From Sipunculus nudus (lineage: Eukaryota > Annelida > Sipuncula > Golfingiida > Sipunculidae), in contig CM049311.1 in the NCBI GenBank assembly GCA_026874595.1, forward strand, positions 5,619,676 through 5,683,675: a stretch of DNA of 64,000 nucleotides. Direction: 5' to 3'. The translations under genes were made by a program, and so were the position numbers. The notes below the pieces were generated by a model. That model was not told the origin of the DNA and did no database searches. It saw nothing but the letters and a program-made list of their open reading frames with translations. Below are positions 50,801 through 64,000 of the stretch, piece by piece (within the stretch, counting starts at the first letter, position 1; each line of letters begins with the position of its first letter).

Positions 50801-52699
50801 TTAAGAATTGGATAATAGAGCATAAAAATGGAGGAGGTTACCTACACCCCAAAAAATGTCTCATAAGGGTGGTGGTGGTGGTCAAATTTTCCATAGTTTC
50901 CAATAAATCTTAAGTAATTTGACATTATAGTTAACTATCTATAACTATATAGCCATCTTCCACATCTAAGCCAGTTTATCGGGTTTACTCGGCTTATAGG
51001 AAACAAATTCTGTACGAAATCGGACAAAGTCACGCGGACATGTCCGAACCCATTAAGGTGTATCTGGGTAAGTAGGTGTGGGCGTGTGTGTGTGTGACAC
51101 GATAGATTCATCGGGCAAATTATGCTTTTTGTCGATCCCCACTCTTCGGAATATTGTTTCGTGCCATCGTGAATATTCAAAATTCTGCAAAAAGGAAAAT
51201 GTGCAAACGTCGCATTGATGTTATTTTCAAGATACAATGCTACTTTTTTTGGCAATTTACTTTATAATTATTTTGTAGCTTTAGATTCCTCAGTACGAAG
51301 AAAACACACGTACACACACAAAACCTCTAATTTCTGTTATTGTTATTACATATATATTGCAAGAAAATATTAATTTTATGCTTTGATTAAAGCTGCCTTG
51401 TTTGTAAGATTCTGGTGGCCACGAGATAATTATCTAGTAGGAACGAGATCAGTATAGATAGACAATACGGTAAGACCTACCGTTAGGAGCTGTAAAGAAC
51501 CAGAACTTAGAAGTCTAACAAGATTACTTCAAAGAGAGCGAACTCCTGTTTGTTTTACGAATTTGCTTGCCTGTTATGGGGCCCGTTACCGGTTGTGTTT
51601 ATATTGTTGTAATAATAAATCTGGCGTTTGATTAGAATGACGAAGTAGGTTACTGTCAATTGAGTAGGGGAATATAAAAATCGTATACGTATTCTGCAAT
51701 GAATAATAAATTTAAAATCAGATTTTGTATGTTTGTAGATGCACACTTTGTGAAATGTGTGTGTTTGTTATATAATTACTCTGTAAGCACTATATGGAGT
51801 ATTTACTGCATGAATGATTTTTCTGTACTTAGTCCCGAGTTTCCTTGCTGATTTCCCCGAGTGTCTCCACGCTGCCGTGAGTTCCCCACGCGACCGCCGC
51901 CATCTTCGCTTATATGCAGTTGAACGATGTGTAAATTAAGAAAAAATAATTCATAATGAAGCATAAATGTGACACAAGATATAACTTTCTTCATGAAAAT
52001 CAGTAAGTCTGACTATACCTTCAAAATGAGGGTTTAATAAAGCCAGGGACATTTAGCGAGACCGGGTTGTTTTGCCGACATTATAGTAGTGCCGCTGCCG
52101 ACATGCCGAATAAAATACCGTAAATTATTTTAAAATATTAGAGGATGGTATCAAATTTTGTTCAGGTACCCTAACAGACAGCGTACTTATTACTTTACTG
52201 CGCATAAATCACATTATTTCCAATTATAAATTTTCTTTTTCGGAAAGATGGGCTTCGGCATTTTGGGAATGTGAAAATTTGTTTCGGCATTCTGGGTTCG
52301 GCCATCTGGTCTACATTCTTCTCTACTTACACCACCCATCTAAGTACAGAATCCGATGACCTGTAAAACACAGAGTCTCTGGATTAGACCAACTGTAGAG
52401 AAAAACAAGGAATAAAATGTTGATATAATATTTGTAGAGGACCACAGCATGCACCTTATTTTACATATTCCACTAAATTACCGCCAGGTTATACACGAGT
52501 GTGAGAAGGGACCTAAGTGGTCTTCCTTGAATAAGTAATTGTCACACCCGTTTTTAGTCACGTGACTTTGGCCTAATTAGAGTTCTTCGGCGCTAGCTTA
52601 ATCTGTCTGCCTCTGTTTCTCTCTTTCATACACACCAGCATGCGCACACACGTACAATACACACGTATCCATACATCTTAAGCAATTTTCAAATCATAA
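50801..52699. other. Non-coding spacer
   Basis: No supported exon, RNA gene or repeat. Small open frames have no recognisable motif. Confidence 0.5.
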
Positions 52700-54277
52700 A
52701 CTAGAATACGGGAAGTCTACAAGCGACTACGTGTATCCGACGAAATCAGAGTGGGACGGGTAAAGTGAGGCATGGATTGAGTGGCAAGGGGAAATTTAGT
52801 GAGGTGGGTTGCATATTAGCATGGATTTGTGCAGCCAAAATGTGAATGTAGGTTGCGCCAACAATCACAAAATCCAGAAATCTGTCCAAATTGTATTCAT
52901 ATGCCAAATTTTAGGCAGATAAGTCAAACCACTACTTGTATATGAGTGATTCTATCCCACAGCAGACAAACAGAAGGACGCTGTGCAAAAAAGGGTGACA
53001 GGTGGCGCCACCAATCTTGTGTATGATTAAGAGCTATGTGAGATCTATACACTTGCAAAATTTCAGGGGGATACGTCAAACGAGTCCTGAGATATAAGCC
53101 TGAATGTATGCAGCGTAAACATAAATGTAGGTGGCGCCCACTGCCATAAAATGGAGAAAGCTATCTAAGATGTATAAAGATGCAAAATTTTAGGCAGATA
53201 TGTCAAACCACTACTGAAATATGCGTGATTTTAGCTCACGGCAGACACACAGACGGACGCTGTGCAAAAAAGGTTACAAGAGGCGCCTCCAGTTTTGTGT
53301 GTGATAAAGAACTATGTGAGATCTATACACATGCAAAATTTCAGGAGGATACAGCAAACCAGTTCTGAGATATAAGCCTGGATGTCTGCAGCTTAAACAT
53401 TAGTGTAGGTGGCGCCACCTGCCATAAAATCTAGAAAGCTATCCAATACGTATAAACCTGAAAAATGTTAGGCAGATATGTCAAACCACTGCCGAGATAT
53501 AAGTGATTTTATCCCACAGCACAAAAACAGATGGACGCTGTGCAAAAATGGTTGCAGGAGGCGTCACCAGTTTTGCGTATGATAAAGAGATATGTGAGAT
53601 CTAGACACATGCAAAATTTTGGCCCAATCGATCAAACGGTTCCCGAGATATGAGCTTGGATGTCTGCAGCGTTAACGTGAATGCAGGTGGCACCACCTGT
53701 CATACAATCAAAAAAGCTATCCGGGATGTATACCCATGCAAAATTTCAGGTGGATAAATCCAACCAATGCAGAGATATGAGTGAAACGTCAATGTAGGTG
53801 GCGCCACCTGTCATAAAATCAAGAAAGCTATCCAGGATGTATATACATGCAAAATTTCAGGTGGATAAGTCCAACCAATGCAGAGATATGAGTGATTTTA
53901 CCCCAAGGCAGATGAACATATGGACGCTGTGCAAAAAATGGTTGCAAGTGGCGCATCCAGTTTTAGTGTTTGTTATAAAGCTATCCAAGGGCTACATTTG
54001 TGCAATTTTTTAGCCTGATTGGTCAAACGGTTCCCGAGATATGTGGGTTTATGTCTGGAAACAGACGCACAAACGGACGCTGGGCGGAGAGGAAAGGTCA
54101 GAGGTCAACCAAAAATTGAGGGCGCAGCAGTTCACATGTGACCCGATAATAATCCCGAAATTAAAAAAAATTCCTCCCGGTGGTTACAGAGGAGTTTTCT
54201 GGAAACCTATGCGGCGGCGGCGTCCGACTGAAAACATAGTATCCGCAAAATTTTTGTTTTGGCGGACACAATTAGCA
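52700..54277. mobile_element. Repeat element with terminal hairpin, copy B
   Basis: Same ends as copy A at 3.5-4.4 kb: it starts CTAGAATACGGGAAG and ends with a hairpin (TATCCGCAAAA and TTTTGGCGGA) near 54239-54268. It holds about four ~280-bp dimers with GGTGGCGCCACC-type palindromes, and a shorter internal duplication at 53700-53880. GCGGCGGCGG precedes the hairpin in both copies. Unlike copy A it is not inside the 340-bp array. Confidence 0.7.
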
Positions 54278-55274
54278 TGATAAATTGAAACGCTTACACT
54301 TACTAAAATAAGCTACGATGAAATATTATTAATAATGTTATGGCAGTCTGTCACGACCCTGATATTTTTCATTTGTTTTACCCCTCATTATTTACATGCA
54401 TACAAATATTTCATGCTTATATAAACTGCTTTAGAGAGCTGTCAATATAAAATATTTACACGGTGTAGCCAGTTTGTAGTGTATTGCTCGCCATTCATTT
54501 TATTTGTACAAACCAATATTCCATGTAACTTAACGAACAAATCATTAAAGCTTGGGTCTTCTTTGACGAAGCTGACATGAAAAACTGACAGAGTACACAC
54601 GACCACAAAGACCCATTCATTGGTCCTGTTCGGTGTTACCCCACTCGAAAACGCTCGTTAAAACGAGAACCGTTTAAACTTGTTTGGTTTATTTAGTTTG
54701 TTCAGTTATCAGACTAATAGACGACGATTCTAAAAAAGGCTTATTTTTTATATATAGTTGGTTGCTTAGACAACAAGGTAAAAACATGACTGATAATGTA
54801 CAAATCTTACTGGCTCCAAATGTCACACACATTAAAATACATGTAAATGTGATATGGGTATGTGTGTGTAAACTTTATTCACATACAAACATACATACAC
54901 ATTTAATACATACATACATGTATGTGTACATAAGTTACTTCACAAAATGACAAATACTCTTTCAGAAACACACATATTTCTTTGTGAAACGCCAGCGTCT
55001 TGTACTAGTGATTACTAGAGAATGTATGATGCTCGTTTAATCAGTCAAATAGGTTAAGGTGGAATGCATCTACACTTCAGTATATTAAGTGTCTTGATCC
55101 CTTAATCAGAAGTAACGAGTAGGACTGAGTATTGACAAAGTCTAATGAAATCGTTATTGACCGTTTACACAATGGGCTGATTTTCAATCAGACAGACCGT
55201 GTTTTATTAATCTGACAGTCTGAAAAGAACACACCGGCTGAATACAATGCTTACATTGTTAAAAGGATGATGTC

Positions 55275-55278
<4 letters not shown>

Positions 55279-55312
<34 letters not shown>
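55279..55312. repeat. (GA)n microsatellite
   Basis: GA repeat orthologous in position to that at 40121-40160. Confidence 0.85.
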
Positions 55313-55315
<3 letters not shown>

Positions 55316-55848
55316 GGAGAATAATTTACTCAATTTTTGTTTTAATTTACACGTTTTATAAAATATAAAAATCATTCCTATCTGAATATTTAAAATTTTT
55401 AATTATATCTTATTTTCTTTTCAAACGATCCATAAATTATTTTGGAGAAACCTTCTACCGCTGATGTCACAAATAATGTAAAGTTACATTCATAAAAGAC
55501 GGACGTTGGCGCTCATATCCTATACTACATTCCCAAATATATAGATATACTCACATTTGATAAAACATTAACACCTTGTTGTCAACTTGTTTGTGAAGCG
55601 CCTCGTAATATCCCGGTTTGCAGGCGTGTAAGTGCTATTTGTACATGTTCTTTTGTACCTATACATGTAACACACAACTTTGCCCTTCGTCCATTGATCA
55701 CACATATATTACTTTACGTCACGTAAAGTGTAACATTAAGATTCACCGATATAAGGGCGTCACATGCATTTTTTACAAGTACCATCGTGAACCCTTAATA
55801 GCGAAGCGATAGATATTAATTACTGTCTAATTCATATAAGGCATGCAG

Positions 55849-55956
55849 ATTGGCTGACGCCATCGTTTTTCTTTCTCCAGAGTTTACGGTACTTACAGCC
55901 ATGGCGACACCAGCGCCCATGGAAACCAACCGGACTTCAGTCAATATGTATATAAG
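55849..55956 (+). promoter_or_regulatory. Core promoter of alpha-tubulin copy 2
   Basis: Inverted CCAAT (55849-55853), X-box-like ACAGCCATGGCGAC (55895-55908) and GCGCCCATGGAAAC (55913-55926), and TATATAAG (55949-55956). Spacing equals that of copy 1 within a few bases. Confidence 0.7.
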
Positions 55957-56089
55957 TGAGAGCACGGCAGCCCTGGGCCACAATTTCGTGTTTCTCACAG
56001 GACACCTAACGGTCCGGCTTGGTGAGGCATTCTACTCAAAGATCTGATCTCCTTCTCTCTTCGGTTGTTCGGCAAAACCAACCAGCAAA

Positions 56090-59063
<2,974 letters not shown>

Positions 59064-59172
59064 ACTCTGACTTACAAAAAACAGACTGATAAAAAACACA
59101 TACACCATGAAAGGTCACAAACCTGGGCTCTCATGAGAAACAACATATCAAAAGGCACCCGGTGCCAATAAA
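59064..59172 (+). terminator. 3' UTR, hairpin and poly(A) signal of tubulin copy 2
   Basis: AATAAA at 59167-59172, preceded directly by the palindrome GGCACCCGGTGCC (59154-59166). Confidence 0.8.
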
Positions 59173-59179
59173 AATTTTA

Positions 59180-61755
59180 TATGTAAACCTGACTTAGCGT
59201 TATAACTTTGAATGAATTTAAATCTAAACATATTATCTGTTCAAAATATGAGGCATGTGTCGTTGTAAAGAATGTGAGGTGTTCCGTATTCCTCTTCAAA
59301 ATAGATGATCAAACACCTAGATGTCGAAAGTTAACCTCTATTTCCGCAACTTTACCTTGGTCATTTGCTTACCTGAGTTTTTCTATTTAGAATTCAACAT
59401 ATAGGTCCCATACCCATCTTTGCCTCCATCAAAGAACCTATTGCTTTCTCATGCTGATTGTGTATTGGTTCGTTCTGTGATTTTTCAACCAATATTTACG
59501 AAGGCTATTGATGACTGATGCAGGACTTATTGTTCTTGTTTTCAGGAAGGAAATTTAAAAATAGTTTGTGTCCGTCTTTCGTATAATATTTATTAATTCA
59601 ACGGATCCTCAGGGCTAGTTCCCAAACTTTTGCAAGAACAGGATCAACTGATTCTCAGGTCGAAAGAATGTAAAATTAAAGTTAAAATCTTGGAATTTTA
59701 GACTACTTGGATTTTCACATTTCCTTGGAAGCTGTCACAGTATTCATGTGTTACCAGCCTCCAAGGTTTGGTAGTTTACTCAGATAATGCAGAGTGGGTC
59801 AGTCTTTATACAGTATTCATATAAAACCCACATGCACCAGCAACTAACATTGTAAAATATTTGGGATCTATGGGTTTTGGTTATCTTTTAGAAACATGTT
59901 CACAAATAAATACGGGGTGGTTGTTTTAGCAGAAAGTTTTGTATTATGATTTACACCAGATTTGGTGAAGACTGACATAAAGGATTTCGTCTTAATTTGG
60001 ATGATCGTATTAGCGGGGTGGTCGTTTGGCGGGATTCCACTTTAAGATATGTATTCCCGATTATAAATTTTAGCATGGATGATGCATTCTTATGATTTTC
60101 ACATATAGCATGTGCAGGAAGGTTCTATACACATACATAGCCACACACGCAGATACACACACATAAATGGATAACAATATTTATAAGCACAAATCCAACC
60201 GGAATGTGTACCTATGTAAAGGTTTCTGTGTGTGTGTGTGGTGTGTGTGAGTGAGCCATGATCTGAAAACAAAATTAGAAAGTTAATGTTGAAACAGTCA
60301 ATAAAATCTCACGGAGAAACTGCGTACGTTCACGCAGAAAATAAAGATATCAAGTGCTAAATTGCGTTTGTGCAGATAGTACATAAAAAAAATTATTATT
60401 GAGAAAATCCATTCAGATAATTCTTCGAAATATAACATAGAAATTGTGTAAGCCCAACGTGAAATGTTATGTGTATCCATCTTATATTTCATCCTTTTTT
60501 AATTAATGCGTAATCACAAACCAGACGTCAAGGGTTTCTTCAAGAGGTCTGTGTTTTCCATGATACCTTCACTATGCCAGCAAGGATGCATGATCTATCC
60601 AGACAACATTACTGGCAAGTAAAAAATTACGATACTACGTGATATAGACATTTAGAGGTACGTTTCCCTTTACTTGAACATGTTTCTCTTCAAATTTCGG
60701 AGCAATGCATCTTTTCAGCTTATAGGCAAGAAAGATCGAATGTTGTTCAATGATATATTTGAGGGGCTAGTTGGTACCTTATTTTTCTGAAACCCTGTAT
60801 GATTATGGCTTCATTTTTATATGTGCCTAATATATAGGTAATTTGAGCGTAATCGTAATAATAAGGAATTTGAAAGACGTCGATGTAAGTTTTCCGTGCC
60901 AAATGCAAACAAAACATCCTATTGTAAATTCTTCTTAAATGTTAAACGGTTAAAATCGTAAAAACTTGATCAGCAGTCAAGCATACGGTTGGACAGGTAA
61001 TGGATCCATGGACATTTAGACTTCATTGTGAAGTCAGGGTTCCCAGAAAAGTCGAGACTGATTGAAGGTTGTAAGAAATGTCTGCTTAAGGTACACTTAA
61101 AATGTTCTAAAAATCGAGTTTTACTGTGCGACCCTAGACCTGGTCTATAGTATGTTCCTCTTTAAGAGGGAAAGAGGAAAATAAGTTTTTTTTGTGTTAT
61201 ATGAAACTAGGGTGTAACTGTGTAATTACAAAACAGCATTTGATATAACCCAACAAAATATTTTCAATGAATTTCAGTGAATTTATGTGGAATGTCGAGT
61301 TTGGATTGAATAAATATCGATACGGATACAGATTTAGCGGAGGTACGTATGCGCTTTATGAGTGCTTTCTCTTTAAATTGCGACGAAACAATGAGACAAA
61401 TCTTATAAAAGTGACTGATCTAAGATTGTCAAACTATTCTTGGTGGTTTATTTCCGTAGAATCCAGTTAGACCTAGGGCCATATCTTATCTGTAATATTT
61501 AATGAATTAATTTGCATATGTTGATTAATGATGCATACATTTTACATATCGGTAACATTAAGCATAAGTAAAAGGTCATTAAAGTGAAAGTAACATATTT
61601 TGTGAGAGCAGCCATATATTTACAATATTTCATGACAATAGTTTACTTTGTGGGAATGTATGTATAGAAATTTACATATCTTTTATAAATTATGTAAACT
61701 TTTAGCTTTCAGCTAGATTTTTCCATAATGTGCATAACAATTATTCAAGATAGTG
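59180..61755. other. Duplicated 3' flank of copy 2, non-coding
   Basis: Collinear with the flank of copy 1. It carries the right-end remnant of the ATACCTCCGC TIR element at 61260-61346. No conserved reading frame. Confidence 0.6.
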
Positions 61756-63255
61756 TCACTATGATTATTCTAAAAACTGTATATTTCCCCCTTAAAATCA
61801 AATAAGTTCAGGATCATTTTGACATTTCAAATCAAGCCTCTGAATTGCCCGTTTTTGGTACAGAAGTGTCGTGAGTGTTGCAAAAGTGTCATAAGTGATT
61901 TTGTTTCTATATTTCTAATATATCCTGAGTATTTTGCCGTCATTGGTGATCTATCACAACTACGCTAGTCCAGGGGGTGCACTAGGCCCACAGCAAACAA
62001 TTTTTGGACCAGACGATGTCAAGCGAACATCAACCAAAGCAAGGTGTATGTGTTATTGTTATTACTTATATATGACAATTGACACGCTGATCAAAAGTAT
62101 GTAATCGAATTTCAAGAATTTCAATTCAGGAATAAATGAGACAACAAAATATAAATTATATTCACTGGATTAAAGTAACCTTGATAGTAAGATTGTTTCA
62201 GTAACATTTTGTCAATCAGGTATAGAATTTAAGGTTAAGTAAACCTATTCCATGTGCGTTTGTTGTGTGATGGAAGATTTCATCCAGATCCAAGACTTTG
62301 TCCTGATTTGATTTGCTGGTAAACATGTGACATCATGGACTGAATTTTATCAACAACTCAGATCTAGTAATGAATGTTGTTTTTATTCTCTGCTGAAAAT
62401 TTGGGACCGACAGAGGCAGAAATACTGTGCTTTTACTGTGATCTAGAATTTTTAGTCACAGGGGATTTCCCAGTGTGTGACGTCACTGCCGAGGTGACAG
62501 TGCTCATAGATGTGCCAATAGTTTTTGAACAAATCACACAACCTCATGTTTTTAGTGGGAAAATAGATAGAAAAAATGTTTTTCCTCCAGGAATTGGGCT
62601 TGTTTTATATAAAATCTATATTAATATTGTTTTTTCATAGGCAATTATGTTACATGAAAATATAATGACATTTGGAATACGTTTGCTTGACCTGAAGTGC
62701 TTTGCAGAGAGACATCTGGTGGGGATTATGGGCTTTATTGTTTGGACACCCTCGATGGTCAGCCGAAAGCTGCAAATTATGCTGCGTCAGGCAAAGAGAA
62801 GAGGGTTTATTCCAGTTATGGAATGCGAAATATTATAATTAAAATTGAGAAATATTTAAAAATATTTTACAAACAGATTTGATCTTTCCTTGGTACAATT
62901 TCTAGTCACCAGATGACACTTGCTCATGAACATCTCAAAGAAAGTAATACAATCATTTATATTGCATTATCCCAACTTTATTTTAGGGATGGTAAATATG
63001 ACCTAAAGAACAACACTTTAATCTACATTTCTATTACATCAGGCTCACAGCGACCAAGCTCATCTAAACATATTTTGAATAAGAATGCCATAAAGGCTAG
63101 ACAAAATATGCCAGCTATATATCAATTTTTAACGTCTGTATTCTATCAATGTAACACACTATAGATTTCAGGGGACGGATCAGGAAATTCGAGAACAGGG
63201 GGGCGCTAAAATGGGTTGTTGGTTGATGGGTTAAATTTTTGTAATGTAAATGTAA
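61756..63255. other. AT-rich DNA, no supported gene
   Basis: Two stretches (62414-62495 and 62709-62830, plus strand) have short open frames with AG before them. They lack a clear polypyrimidine tract or donor and no family is recognised. Confidence 0.4.
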
Positions 63256-63280
63256 TATATATATATATATATATATATTA
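63256..63280. repeat. (TA)n microsatellite
   Basis: Short TA run followed by TTATT-rich sequence. Confidence 0.85.
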
Positions 63281-63624
63281 TATTATTTTTTATTATTATT
63301 TTTATCTCACCTATATCACCATGTTTTTCTTAGAGCTAATTAGAGGTACATTGGGGAGGGGATGGGAGGGGGTGCCCCTTTTTCTGAACAATGATTCTCT
63401 TAAATCCCTTTTCAAAACGTAGTCAAGCTTTACGGGGTGAGGGTATTTTAACGTGTGGCCGGCTTTAATAATTATATTTTTACATGTGATAAGGATATTA
63501 ACTGGAAAATAACACACTGATGTCAAAGGTGAAAATGGCATCTACGTTTATAAAACTAGAATTACTTGTAAAAGTTGACATTTTGCCATTTACAAACGTA
63601 GATGTCTTCTGTGATCTAAACAGC

Positions 63625-63905
63625 GCACCGGATCCAGAAGAGCACAGATCGTGAGTTCGAGTACCGGCCGAGGAGCCGTGAAATTTTTCACGGTTGATTC
63701 CAACTCAGACTGAACTCTTAAGGTTAAAGTTGCCCATTTACCTACCTTTTGAAAAAGAATTAAAGTGGCTTTCTCTGTGTATATATTAATGATCTAATGG
63801 TAAATTTATCATAGTCTATTGTATAACCAGCGCAGTAGAGATCTTTTTATGATGATTAGCGCTATATAAAAAATAAACTATCTATCTATCTAAAGTATAT
63901 ATCTA
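63625..63905 (+). mobile_element. SINE with GCGCTATATAAA tail
   Basis: A head with B-box-like GAGTTCGAGTACC (63653-63665) and GCCGAGGAGCCG resembles the head of the 50.4-kb SINE. The 3' part has TTAGCGCTATATAAAAAA followed by a CTAT repeat, the usual form of a SINE tail. The left edge is approximate. Confidence 0.7.
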
Positions 63906-64000
63906 TCTAATTTGAGTTGTGAAAAGATCTTATAATGCCTTCGTGAAGCATGTTTGAATTTCTTTATCAACAACATATTTGTAAACAGAAATGTAGACAA

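Noticed and set aside
62374-62882. Open frames at 62374-62640 and 62697-62882 as exons of an unknown gene
   Set aside because: AG sites lack a pyrimidine tract, no good donors follow, and no conserved motif was recognised.

Overview
The window is eukaryotic nuclear DNA from an AT-rich, microsatellite-rich animal genome. It has spliced genes with GT-AG introns, a BIR/UBA/RING apoptosis inhibitor, two alpha-tubulin genes, tRNA-derived SINEs, LTR remnants and many tandem-array repeats. The repeat style and the IAP architecture fit a lophotrochozoan, most likely a marine mollusc. That is an inference; no species-diagnostic gene is present. No rRNA gene, intact tRNA gene, CRISPR array or prokaryotic operon was seen.

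Layout. Positions 1-3.3 kb are non-coding apart from a SINE. Positions 3.3-6.8 kb hold a seven-unit ~340-bp tandem array with a second repeat element inserted in it. Positions 8.57-9.96 kb hold a two-unit 687-bp array with the same terminal hairpin. A 284-bp TIR element lies at 10.6 kb. Positions 12.4-16.2 kb (minus strand) carry a complete IAP gene of five coding exons: three BIR domains, a UBA and a C-terminal RING, 643 residues, all exon phases closing. Its untranslated first exon with surrounding promoter is present twice (16.4-17.4 and 20.2-21.2 kb). Between the copies lies a satellite of nuclear-receptor-like half-sites (18.2-19.7 kb) and a single-unit relic of the 340-bp family. A 27-bp minisatellite follows at 21.2-22.0 kb. 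Positions 22-39 kb are mostly non-coding: microsatellites, poly-G runs, one LTR-type element, a diverged duplicated block (28.8 and 32.0 kb) and three weak exon candidates.

Positions 39.2-61.7 kb hold two head-to-tail alpha-tubulin genes on the plus strand within a segmental duplication of ~9.7 and ~7.2 kb. Each has four exons (first intron right after the ATG) and encodes 451 residues. The proteins differ only at residue 295 (Cys or Thr). Between the duplicated segments (48.9-54.5 kb) sit a second LTR copy with a tRNA-Pro-type primer binding site, a SINE and a second copy of the element nested in the 3.5-kb array. The window ends with AT-rich DNA and a third SINE.

How the genes relate: the tubulins supply the same microtubule subunit under near-identical promoters with TATA, inverted CCAAT and paired X-box-like motifs. 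The IAP is a separate gene that probably restrains caspases and acts as a ubiquitin ligase. Its alternative first exons may change translation, because one of them creates a short uORF whose stop overlaps the main start codon.
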